A stretch of DNA of 11,074 nucleotides from an uncultured Collinsella sp. (GCA_900545075.1 UQXT01000067.1:1-11074), one strand, 5' to 3'. Positions 1-5,803 are shown, counted from the first letter of the stretch. Numbers and translations are program-made. Notes: generated from the letters alone by a model not told the origin.

Positions 1-153
1 CGGTTCCACCGGGCCGCGCGGCAAGGAGATATATTGCCAGACCGGAGGGGCCCCGTGGGCGGGAATCTGGGCGTACACATTTCCTACACAATGTAAGATC
101 TAACTAACGTTTGCCAGCCGTTAACTACCGCTCGCCGAGCATCTCTTTATATA
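1..153 (-). promoter_or_regulatory. Probable T-box-like leader, truncated at the left edge
   Basis: This stretch has no convincing gene. Read on the minus strand it begins with an AT-rich TATATAAA (153-146) that could be a -10 element, though I see no good -35. Several hairpins follow: an imperfect repeat at 101-109/119-127, CCAGA/TCTGG arms at 37-41/66-70 enclosing a GC-rich stretch, and a small hairpin with arms 34-38/20-24. At the edge lies GGTGGAACCG (10-1), matching the core of the T-box signature AGGGTGGNACCGCG. In T-box leaders this bulge pairs with the acceptor end of uncharged tRNA, and a small stem III usually sits just upstream, as here. The order is right, but the leader is short, I could not identify stem I or a specifier codon, and the terminator half is outside the window. 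The controlled gene would lie to the left and might be an aminoacyl-tRNA synthetase or an amino acid gene. The T-box identity is inferred. Confidence 0.4.
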
Positions 154-167
154 AGGCAGCCTCATGG

Positions 168-1568
168 TTAAAGCGGATACGTTCCCCTAGCTAAAGCACA
201 GCCAGCATCGAGCAACTCGTCACGTTCTTCCACCGAGAACCCCTCGGCGTAGACGCGCACCACTGGTTCGGTCCCGCTAGGACGGACCAGCAGCCACGTG
301 TCATCCTCGAATGCCAAACGCAAGCCATCCATATGACTAACGTTTTGCGGCACCTTGCCACAAATCGACTTGGGGTTTACGCCCGGCAGCAGGGTTCGTA
401 ACGTTTCGGCATCTTCGGCCTCAAGGCGCAAATCGCGTCGACCGTAACTCGTCCTACCAAAACTATCCTCGAGTTGGTCGACCAGAACGCCCAAAGGCGC
501 GCCCGTCTTTGCCATAAGCTCACACAGAATCAGACAGGCGAGGATTCCATCGCGCTCGGGCATATGCGCGGCGATGCCGATGCCACCGGCTTCTTCGCCG
601 CCCATGAGGACGCCACCCTTCTTCATCTCCGCCGCTATATATTTGAAACCGACTGGTTTGACGGTCACGTGGCAGCCAAGCGCCTCCGCAATGCGACGCA
701 CAAGCGTCGAGCATGAAAGATTGACGACGACGCGCCCCTCCAAATTACGAAATTGAACCAAGTCGCCCAAAACGAGCGCCATGATCTGATGCGGATGTAT
801 ATATCTGCCGCGCTCGTCAACCGCGCCGATACGGTCGGCGTCGCCGTCGGTCACCAGGCCAGCGCAAGCTCCGTCCTCGATAACCGTGCGCTCGCAAGCG
901 TCCACCCAAGGTTCAACGGGGTCGGGGCAGATATCTTCTTGGTCAGACGCCTGCCCGGCGTGAATCTCGTGCGCCTCAACGCCAAGCTCGCGCAGCAAGT
1001 CGGCTAGATAGCCCTGGGCTGCGCCGCCCATGGGATCAACAACCACGCGCAGGTGCGCGGCGCGAATGGCTTCGGCATCGACAAACGATGCCACCGCCTG
1101 CATATAGTCAGGAATGATATCCGCGGTGCGATATTGCCCCTCGATCCCCATTGGCTCGGGAGCCATAGTCTCTTCGAGCTCTTCGATGACATCCTGGTTG
1201 GCGGTCGAGCCGTCACCCATGCGAATCTTGAGGCACAGATAGCCCTGCGGATGATGGGACCCCGTCACCATGAGCGCGCCGCACGCTTCACCGTCATAAG
1301 CCGCCGCCCACGTAAGGGCAGGGGTCGGGACAGGTCGCGAAGCGAGCACGGCGTCTAGCCCGTGCGCTGCTAGCACGCCCGCCGCAAGCTCAGCGAACTC
1401 GCGCGCCAGGGGCCGGGTGTCGAACCCTATATATACCGTTTTGCCCGGATTGGTCTTTTGCCACAACTCGCCGACGGCATCGGCGATACGGGCAACGTTA
1501 TCGGCAGTGAAGTCCTCATCGACGCGAGCGCGCCAACCGTCAGTTCCAAAATGAATTATCGCGCACAC
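168..1568 (-). CDS. Alpha-D-phosphohexomutase (phosphoglucomutase/phosphomannomutase family)
   Basis: This cytoplasmic enzyme of 466 residues should interconvert hexose 1- and 6-phosphates through a phosphoserine and Mg2+. The four family landmarks appear in order. HFGTDGWR (6-13) is the N-terminal signature. TGSHHP (102-107) carries the phosphoserine, Ser104. DGDADR (241-246) is the metal loop. GGEEAGG (323-329) is the sugar loop and RPSGTEP (429-435) the phosphate-binding loop. Length is normal for the family. I chose the GTG start at 1568 because GAGGTG lies 7 bases upstream and the homology begins four residues later; an ATG at 1652 would add 28 unrelated residues and run through the promoter region. 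The active-site loop departs from the usual TASHNP...NG and the sugar loop has Ala where Ser is common, so the preferred sugar cannot be named. No terminator follows; the next element is the leader at 1-153. Confidence 0.93.
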   Translation of the reverse strand: MCAIIHFGTDGWRARVDEDFTADNVARIADAVGELWQKTNPGKTVYIGFDTRPLAREFAELAAGVLAAHGLDAVLASRPVPTPALTWAAAYDGEACGALMVTGSHHPQGYLCLKIRMGDGSTANQDVIEELEETMAPEPMGIEGQYRTADIIPDYMQAVASFVDAEAIRAAHLRVVVDPMGGAAQGYLADLLRELGVEAHEIHAGQASDQEDICPDPVEPWVDACERTVIEDGACAGLVTDGDADRIGAVDERGRYIHPHQIMALVLGDLVQFRNLEGRVVVNLSCSTLVRRIAEALGCHVTVKPVGFKYIAAEMKKGGVLMGGEEAGGIGIAAHMPERDGILACLILCELMAKTGAPLGVLVDQLEDSFGRTSYGRRDLRLEAEDAETLRTLLPGVNPKSICGKVPQNVSHMDGLRLAFEDDTWLLVRPSGTEPVVRVYAEGFSVEERDELLDAGCALARGTYPL

Positions 1569-1592
1569 GCGCGGACACCTCACAGTGTTTGG

Positions 1593-1621
1593 ATCATGGT
1601 ACGCATGGGGTATACCCGCAA
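1593..1621 (-). promoter_or_regulatory. Possible promoter of the phosphohexomutase gene
   Basis: On the minus strand TTGCGG (1621-1616) and CATGAT (1598-1593) are separated by 17 bases and match the sigma-70 -35 and -10 hexamers at four positions each. Transcription would start about 18 bases before the GTG codon, leaving room for the GAGGTG ribosome binding site. The gene needs its own promoter because the preceding gene ends in a strong terminator. The spacer contains a perfect 10-bp palindrome, GGGTATACCC (1608-1617). The hexamer matches are moderate, so the call is tentative. Confidence 0.35.
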
Positions 1622-1684
1622 CATGCACTCGGCAACCTGCCGGCACCAGCATTCACCATTTGGGCAAATGCTGCCGAGGACATG
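1622..1684. repeat. Nested inverted repeat upstream of the phosphohexomutase promoter
   Basis: The outer arms are CATGnnCTCGGCA (1622-1634) and TGCCGAGnnCATG (1672-1684), matching at 11 of 13 positions. Inside are a second pair, CAGCATT (1647-1653) and AATGCTG (1667-1673), which overlaps the outer arm by two bases, and CATTTG/CAAATG (1657-1662/1665-1670). The element ends directly next to the predicted -35 hexamer. It could be a protein-binding region or a structured RNA between the two genes. It has no T-tract, and the real terminator of the upstream gene lies just before it. I do not recognise it as a known riboswitch. Confidence 0.6.
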
Positions 1685-1692
1685 CAAGCAAT

Positions 1693-1722
1693 AAAAAAAA
1701 CCGCCCCGTATGGAGCGGTTTT
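1693..1722 (-). terminator. Intrinsic terminator after the homocysteine methyltransferase gene
   Basis: On the minus strand an 8-bp stem, AAAACCGC (1722-1715) with GCGGTTTT (1704-1697), closes a short partly paired loop and is followed by eight T residues (1700-1693). It starts five bases after the TAA stop at 1728. This is a textbook Rho-independent terminator that ends the regulator-methyltransferase operon. Confidence 0.92.
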
Positions 1723-1727
1723 ACCCT

Positions 1728-2621
1728 TTATATATCGAGCGCCTCGGCCATCGCGGCCGTAGTGATTGCCGTGGTTCCACAGCAACTGCCCACCATTGCG
1801 GCACCGGCATGTCTCCATTCGATGCATGCGCGCGCGAAAGCTTCGGGGTTCTCGTGCCATACGGGGCCATCCTGAGTCTGGACCGGATCGCCCACGTTGG
1901 GACGCACCGTGACGGGAGTAGTCGCCGATGCAACCATCCTGGGCACCGCCGCGTTCGCGGCCGCAAGCGAACAGCAATTAACACCAACCGAGTTTGCGCC
2001 GTGTTTTTCGGCGTACAAAACGGCTGCCTCGATGTTGAGGCCATCGCCCAACAGGTCGCCTTTATCGTCAACGACAAAACTCACCAGAACAGGCATGCCG
2101 TCGGCGGCATCTCGAGCGCCGGCAAGCATGGGCTGCAAATTACGGATAGACGTCACCGTCTCGATCAGCAGACCGTCAACGCCGGCATTGAGCAAGGCGT
2201 GCGCCTGTTCGCGCGCAATGCCTCGGATTTCACGATACTCGGCAGAGTCCTCGGCAAACCATTCAATACCGATCGGGCCCATCGAGCCCAGCAGCAGCTG
2301 AGGGTGCGCCTGGCGGGCATCGTCGACGGCCCCGCGATTGACCTCCGCCACGGACGGCGCAATCTGGTCGTGCTTGAGGGCATAGCTCGATGCCTGAAAG
2401 GTGTTGGTAATGAGCACCTGCGCGCCGGCGGCGACATACAAGCGATGGATACGAGAAACGGTCTGCGGCTCTGCCAGATTCCAAAACGCCGGTGGAATGT
2501 CGGCGGCATCGTACTCACTCAACAGAACACTGCCCATGGGGCCCTGCGCCAACAAGGTCTCGCTCGACAAGCGGCGCGTAAGTTCCTCGGCACCAAAGCG
2601 GTTGTAATAACTCGTATCCAT
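1728..2621 (-). CDS. mmuM: Homocysteine S-methyltransferase family protein (single domain)
   Basis: The 297-residue protein is one homocysteine-binding (beta-alpha)8 barrel and should transfer a methyl group to homocysteine to make methionine in the cytoplasm. The zinc ligands of the family are present: Cys216 in GVNCC and Cys280-Cys281 in GSCCG. TNTFQAS (72-78) and IETVTS (153-158) match the methionine synthase/MmuM fold. The first loop reads QGPMGS (26-31) where the family usually has DGAMGT. There is no folate- or cobalamin-binding domain, so the methyl donor may be S-methylmethionine or a separate corrinoid protein; the symbol is therefore provisional. The ATG is preceded by GGGA and lies 10 bases after the stop of the DtxR-family gene, so the two are probably co-transcribed. 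Its own terminator follows immediately. Confidence 0.88.
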   Translation of the reverse strand: MDTSYYNRFGAEELTRRLSSETLLAQGPMGSVLLSEYDAADIPPAFWNLAEPQTVSRIHRLYVAAGAQVLITNTFQASSYALKHDQIAPSVAEVNRGAVDDARQAHPQLLLGSMGPIGIEWFAEDSAEYREIRGIAREQAHALLNAGVDGLLIETVTSIRNLQPMLAGARDAADGMPVLVSFVVDDKGDLLGDGLNIEAAVLYAEKHGANSVGVNCCSLAAANAAVPRMVASATTPVTVRPNVGDPVQTQDGPVWHENPEAFARACIEWRHAGAAMVGSCCGTTAITTAAMAEALDI

Positions 2622-2631
2622 ATATATCCCG

Positions 2632-3054
2632 CTATTCCTCGACGCTGATTCCCTGCTTTTCGAGATAGGCGAGCCAGCGGCTCATCGTGTCCTCGGATAG
2701 CGCATGCTCCATCATGCAGGCCTCGGAATCGGCTCGCTCAAATTCGACACCGAGCTCCTGAACCAAAAACGTGCGGATGAGGCGATGACGGTACCAGATA
2801 GCCGTACCAACCTCGCGGCCGCGATCGGTCAGGACTACCTTGCCGTAGTGCGATTGCTCGACAAGTTCGGATGCCTTGAGCGCCGAAACCGCTTTATTGA
2901 CCGATGCCTTGGAGACGCCAAGGCGCTGCGCGATGTCGACCGATCGCACGCCGTTGGTTTCCCCCTCTTCGCTTTCAATGCGAACCATGCACTCCAAGTA
3001 GTCTTCGTTCGCCACCGTCAGATGTAGTTCGCGCGAGCTATTTGTCGTATCCAT
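2632..3054 (-). CDS. DtxR/MntR-family metal-dependent transcriptional regulator
   Basis: The 140-residue protein has an N-terminal winged helix (about 11-80) followed by the metal-binding dimerisation domain (about 85-140). It lacks the C-terminal SH3-like domain of long DtxR/IdeR, so it is MntR-sized. By alignment from memory the metal ligands are Asp18 and Glu21 (NEDYLE), His90 (YRH), and Cys113, Glu116 and His117 (ACMMEH). Asp18 is as in manganese-sensing MntR, while Cys113 is as in iron-sensing DtxR, so the metal cannot be assigned. I chose the ATG at 3054: it has purine-rich GGAAG just upstream and leaves a leader of about 25 bases from the predicted promoter, whereas an ATG at 3075 would leave almost none and has no ribosome binding site. 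It is the first gene of an operon with the methyltransferase and is divergent from pepT, a typical arrangement for local and self regulation. Confidence 0.9.
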   Translation of the reverse strand: MDTTNSSRELHLTVANEDYLECMVRIESEEGETNGVRSVDIAQRLGVSKASVNKAVSALKASELVEQSHYGKVVLTDRGREVGTAIWYRHRLIRTFLVQELGVEFERADSEACMMEHALSEDTMSRWLAYLEKQGISVEE

Positions 3055-3085
3055 GATCTTCCGTCCCTTCTGCATTCAATGGCTG

Positions 3086-3114
3086 ATTCTACCCCATCCA
3101 AGCGTCGTGGTATG
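3086..3114 (-). promoter_or_regulatory. Predicted promoter of the regulator-methyltransferase operon
   Basis: On the minus strand TAGAAT (3091-3086) matches the -10 consensus at five of six positions. The -35 hexamer 17 bases upstream (3114-3109, CATACC) is poor and lies inside the 18-bp palindrome. Transcription would begin near 3079, about 25 bases before the chosen ATG at 3054. A weak -35 covered by a palindrome suggests control by a bound protein. Confidence 0.5.
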
Positions 3115-3126
3115 CCGTGGCATACC
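3109..3126. promoter_or_regulatory. Perfect 18-bp palindrome, probable operator in a divergent promoter region
   Basis: GGTATGCC (3109-3116) and GGCATACC (3119-3126) are perfect inverted repeats separated by GT. The site lies between the divergent regulator operon and pepT and overlaps the -35 zone of both predicted promoters. The geometry fits a dimeric helix-turn-helix protein, and the adjacent DtxR-family gene is the obvious candidate. The sequence is not the classical DtxR box (TTAGGTTAG...) nor the Bacillus MntR box, so binding is inferred from position only. Confidence 0.65.
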
Positions 3127-3127
3127 G

Positions 3128-3136
3128 TGCTAGAGT
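3128..3136 (+). promoter_or_regulatory. Predicted extended -10 promoter of pepT
   Basis: TGC followed by TAGAGT (3131-3136) fits an extended -10 element (TGn plus a hexamer with four of six matches). No good -35 is visible 17 bases upstream; that position falls in the palindrome, which ends four bases before the hexamer. Transcription from about 3143 would give a leader of roughly 32 bases carrying the GGAG ribosome binding site. Confidence 0.42.
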
Positions 3137-3174
3137 TCTTGTTGCACACGACGACCAAGATTGGAGCGGTCTTT

Positions 3175-4422
3175 ATGGAAAACACCACCACGAGCCCCGA
3201 TGTCCTCGAACGCTTTTTGCGCTACGTCCAGATCAACACGCAGTCCGAGGATGCAAACTGCGACCAGGTACCCTCGAGCGCCGTTCAGTTTGACCTTGCC
3301 AACGTGCTGGCTGAAGAGTTGCGCGAGCTGGGTGCAACCGATGCCCATGTAACCGAAAACGCCTATGTATGCGCACACATTCCCGCTAGCGCCGGTTCCG
3401 AGAATAAGCCCGCCCTGGGCCTGATCGCGCACCTCGATACCACCGAGGTCGCGCCGGGCGCCGGCGTAGCGCCGCACATCGTGCACTACGAGGGCGGCGA
3501 CCTAGTTTGTGGCATCGTCGACGGCAAGCCCGTGTCCATGAGCACCACCAAGCTTCCCGCCTTGAACGACCTGGTGGGCGAGGACCTTGTCTGCACCGAC
3601 GGAACCACGCTGCTGGGCGCCGACGACAAGGCGGGTGTCGCCGAAATCATGGCGCTTGTCGCACGCATCGCGCAGGATCCCTCCCTGCCCCATCCCGCGC
3701 TCGGCATTTGCTTCTGCCCGGACGAGGAAATCGGTCATGGTGCCGAGCTGTTGGATATCGAGGCCTTCGGCTGCAAGTACGCCTACACGGTAGACGGTGG
3801 TCCGGTTGGCGAGCTTGAGTGGGAGTGCTTCAACGCCGCCGAGGCAACCGTTCGCTTTGAGGGCCAGTCCATTCACCCCGGCGACGCCAAGGGCCGCATG
3901 GTCAACGCGGGCAACCTGTTCTGCGACTTCAACGCCCTGCTCCCCTACGAGCAGCGCCCGGAATACACCGAGGGCTACGAGGGCTTCTATCACCTTGAGG
4001 GCGTCTCGGCAACGGTCGACCATGCCACGGCGCGCTATATCGTCCGTGATCACGATGCCGCCAAGTTCCAGCAGAAGCTCGAGCTGATGGATGCCGCCGC
4101 CGCACTGCTCAACCAGCGACTGGGCGAGGAGCGCGTAACGGTCGAGATTAAGCACCAGTACCGCAACATGGCCGAGATCGTTCGCGACTACCCGGAGCTG
4201 ATCGATGTCGCCAAGGACGCCTTCCTTGCCTGCGACGTCGAGCCCCAGGTGCTGCCGATTCGCGGCGGCACCGACGGCGCACAGCTGTCGTTCCGCGGCC
4301 TGCCCTGCCCCAACCTCTCGACAGGCGGCTACTGCTACCACGGCGTCAACGAGTTTGTCCCGGTCAGCTCGCTCGTCAAGATGACCAACGTCCTGCAGGA
4401 GCTCGTCGCCCGTTTCGCATAA
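3175..4422 (+). CDS. pepT: Peptidase T (tripeptide aminopeptidase, M20 family)
   Basis: The 415-residue cytoplasmic metallopeptidase should remove the N-terminal residue from tripeptides using two zinc ions. The M20 metal and catalytic residues can be followed: His86 and Asp88 in HLDTTE, Asp150 in GADDKAG, the Glu184-Glu185 pair in PDEEIG, Asp207 in VDGGP and His389 in YHGVNEF. The central GQSIHPGDAKGRM (230-242) is typical of PepT and belongs to the dimerisation domain. Length matches the family. The ATG at 3175 is chosen because GGAG lies 8 bases upstream and it is where the PepT N-terminus begins; an ATG at 3079 has no ribosome binding site and lies upstream of the predicted promoter. It is a single-gene unit divergent from the metalloregulator and closed by a terminator. 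Confidence 0.96.
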   Translation: MENTTTSPDVLERFLRYVQINTQSEDANCDQVPSSAVQFDLANVLAEELRELGATDAHVTENAYVCAHIPASAGSENKPALGLIAHLDTTEVAPGAGVAPHIVHYEGGDLVCGIVDGKPVSMSTTKLPALNDLVGEDLVCTDGTTLLGADDKAGVAEIMALVARIAQDPSLPHPALGICFCPDEEIGHGAELLDIEAFGCKYAYTVDGGPVGELEWECFNAAEATVRFEGQSIHPGDAKGRMVNAGNLFCDFNALLPYEQRPEYTEGYEGFYHLEGVSATVDHATARYIVRDHDAAKFQQKLELMDAAAALLNQRLGEERVTVEIKHQYRNMAEIVRDYPELIDVAKDAFLACDVEPQVLPIRGGTDGAQLSFRGLPCPNLSTGGYCYHGVNEFVPVSSLVKMTNVLQELVARFA

Positions 4423-4448
4423 GACTGGCTGCATAACCCCAAAAGACG

Positions 4449-4486
4449 AATCGCCCCGTCCTCAACCGAGAACGAGGCGATTTTTT
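4449..4486 (+). terminator. Intrinsic terminator of pepT
   Basis: AATCGCC-C-CGT (4449-4459) pairs with ACG-A-GGCGATT (4472-4482), a stem of about 11 positions with one mismatch, and is followed by TTTTTT (4481-4486). It lies about 27 bases past the pepT stop. In the reverse direction the stem is followed by an interrupted T-rich run, so it may also help stop transcripts coming from the LCP gene. Confidence 0.88.
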
Positions 4487-4534
4487 GCTGCAGTGGGAAC
4501 AGATTGCCGCTCTGGCGGGTTTGCAGCGTCAACT

Positions 4535-4564
4535 GGTTACGCGGGCTGGTAAGCCCGCGTAACC
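4535..4564 (-). repeat. 13-bp perfect hairpin touching the LCP stop codon
   Basis: GGTTACGCGGGCT (4535-4547) and AGCCCGCGTAACC (4552-4564) are perfect inverted repeats around a 4-base loop. On the minus strand the hairpin begins on the base right after the TAG stop (4567-4565) of the LCP gene. No T-tract follows, so it is not a standard intrinsic terminator. It could block 3' exonucleases or act together with the hairpin at 4449-4486. Confidence 0.7.
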
Positions 4565-5791
4565 CTAGTAGTTGGCTTCGTAGCCGTTGCCGTCGCCGGT
4601 GGGCTCTTCGTAGTTATCGGAGCCGTCGCCCGAATCGCTGGAATCGTCAGAGCCAACCGATGAGGTTGCGGTACCGTTTGCGTAGTCGTCAGACGTATTG
4701 TTGCTCAGGTCGCCGATCGTGGAGCTAGAGCCGTCGGAAAGGCCCATGGTGTTGGGGCCCTTGGGATCCTCACCGGCTTCGACACGGGCCATCATTTCCT
4801 TAAGCTCGTCTTCGTAGACAAAGACATAGCTCACACCGTCAATCATAGTGCTGCCGTCGGCATACGAAGGCAGGTTGGCCGAGTAGATGCCATCGACATC
4901 CATGCCGCGCATGGCATTGACCGTAGAAACGATATCCTGAACGCTCATATCGGTTACGAGCATGTCGGACAGCGAGTTGACCAGATCAAAGATCTTGGTG
5001 GCATCAAAGTTGTTGAGGATCTGGTTGGCGAGGGCGCCAAGCACCTGACGCTGGTGGCGCATGCGCGTATAGTCGCCGTCGGCATAGATGTAACGGCAAC
5101 GAGCGTAGGTAAGGGCGGTGGCGCCATCCATGTGCTGCTGGCCGGCAGTAATCTTAATATCCAGGTGCTCGGGATCGTTGACGTCGTCGGTCGCGTTAAT
5201 GTCGATACCGCCAACCGAATCAATAAGCGACTGCATGCCGTCAAAACTGACCTCGGCATAGTGAGAAATCTGAACGCCGCACAGCTCGTTGACCGCTTGG
5301 ACCATGGCCTCCGCGCCGCCATACGTATGGCAGGCGTTAATCTTCATAGTCGAGCCTTTATAGACAACCTTGGTATCGCGCGGAATGGAAATAAGCGTTG
5401 CCTGCTTTTGCGTAGGGTCAATGCGAGCCAAGATAATCGAGTCGGCACGATACGTATCCTCGCCCGGACGACCGTCGGTACCAAGAAGCAGCACGTAGAA
5501 CGGATCTTTTGCCTCATCGGTATCGACCAGAATCTGACGCAGGTTGTTGGTAATGACATTGGAGTCGCCAAGCTTGCCCATGATAGTGGCAAACCACAAA
5601 CCTGCAGCGGTCGTGGCACTCAGCAACACACCGAGCACGGCGATGAGAGCTACGCGGCGAACCGCGCGCCCGCGACGACGCTGGCGGGCGCACTCGGAAT
5701 AGCGAGCGACGTTGTCGCGGCTGTAGATCTTGGCCTGCGCACCAGTCGAGGGTCTTCGGGTGTTATCCGCTAGGGGCTTCTTGTTAAACAT
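4565..5791 (-). CDS. LytR-CpsA-Psr (LCP) family cell-wall polymer ligase
   Basis: LCP proteins are membrane-anchored enzymes that move glycopolymers from lipid carriers to peptidoglycan on the outer face of the membrane. The 408-residue protein has a basic cytoplasmic N-terminus (1-46, with RQRRRGR), one membrane segment (about 47-70) and an extracellular LCP domain (about 97-262). Typical motifs are LLLGTDGR (101-108), RADSIILARID (116-126), SIPRDT (135-140), the KINA...YGG region (150-159) and the Arg/Asp-rich active-site stretch 231-250. The last 58 residues are a Ser/Gly/Asp/Asn-rich acidic tail, probably disordered. Cys154, Cys171 and Cys232 lie in the extracellular domain. The ATG at 5791 is 12 bases after the murA stop with AGGT upstream; a TTG two codons earlier is less likely. 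It is probably co-transcribed with murA. The specific polymer substrate cannot be told. Confidence 0.93.
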   Translation of the reverse strand: MFNKKPLADNTRRPSTGAQAKIYSRDNVARYSECARQRRRGRAVRRVALIAVLGVLLSATTAAGLWFATIMGKLGDSNVITNNLRQILVDTDEAKDPFYVLLLGTDGRPGEDTYRADSIILARIDPTQKQATLISIPRDTKVVYKGSTMKINACHTYGGAEAMVQAVNELCGVQISHYAEVSFDGMQSLIDSVGGIDINATDDVNDPEHLDIKITAGQQHMDGATALTYARCRYIYADGDYTRMRHQRQVLGALANQILNNFDATKIFDLVNSLSDMLVTDMSVQDIVSTVNAMRGMDVDGIYSANLPSYADGSTMIDGVSYVFVYEDELKEMMARVEAGEDPKGPNTMGLSDGSSSTIGDLSNNTSDDYANGTATSSVGSDDSSDSGDGSDNYEEPTGDGNGYEANY

Positions 5792-5803
5792 AGGCAACCT
5801 GCA

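Noticed and set aside
1..93. 3' end of a plus-strand gene at the left edge
   Set aside because: All three plus frames are open for about 90-110 bases, as expected in GC-rich DNA, and none gives a recognisable C-terminus; the minus-strand leader reading fits better.
1569..1652. N-terminal extension of the phosphohexomutase to the ATG at 1652
   Set aside because: The extra 28 residues match nothing, the family start begins near the GTG at 1568, and that GTG has a well-placed GAGGTG.
1710..2648. Open reading frame of 312 codons on the plus strand opposite the homocysteine methyltransferase
   Set aside because: It begins inside the terminator stem and runs antisense to a gene with intact zinc motifs; no independent support.
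3079..3174. N-terminal extension of PepT to the ATG at 3079
   Set aside because: It would be translated across the palindrome and predicted promoter, has no ribosome binding site, and PepT homology starts at 3175 behind a good GGAG.
3502..4434. Open reading frame of 310 codons on the minus strand opposite pepT
   Set aside because: pepT has all its metal ligands and a normal length on the plus strand; the antisense frame has no ribosome binding site or family signature.
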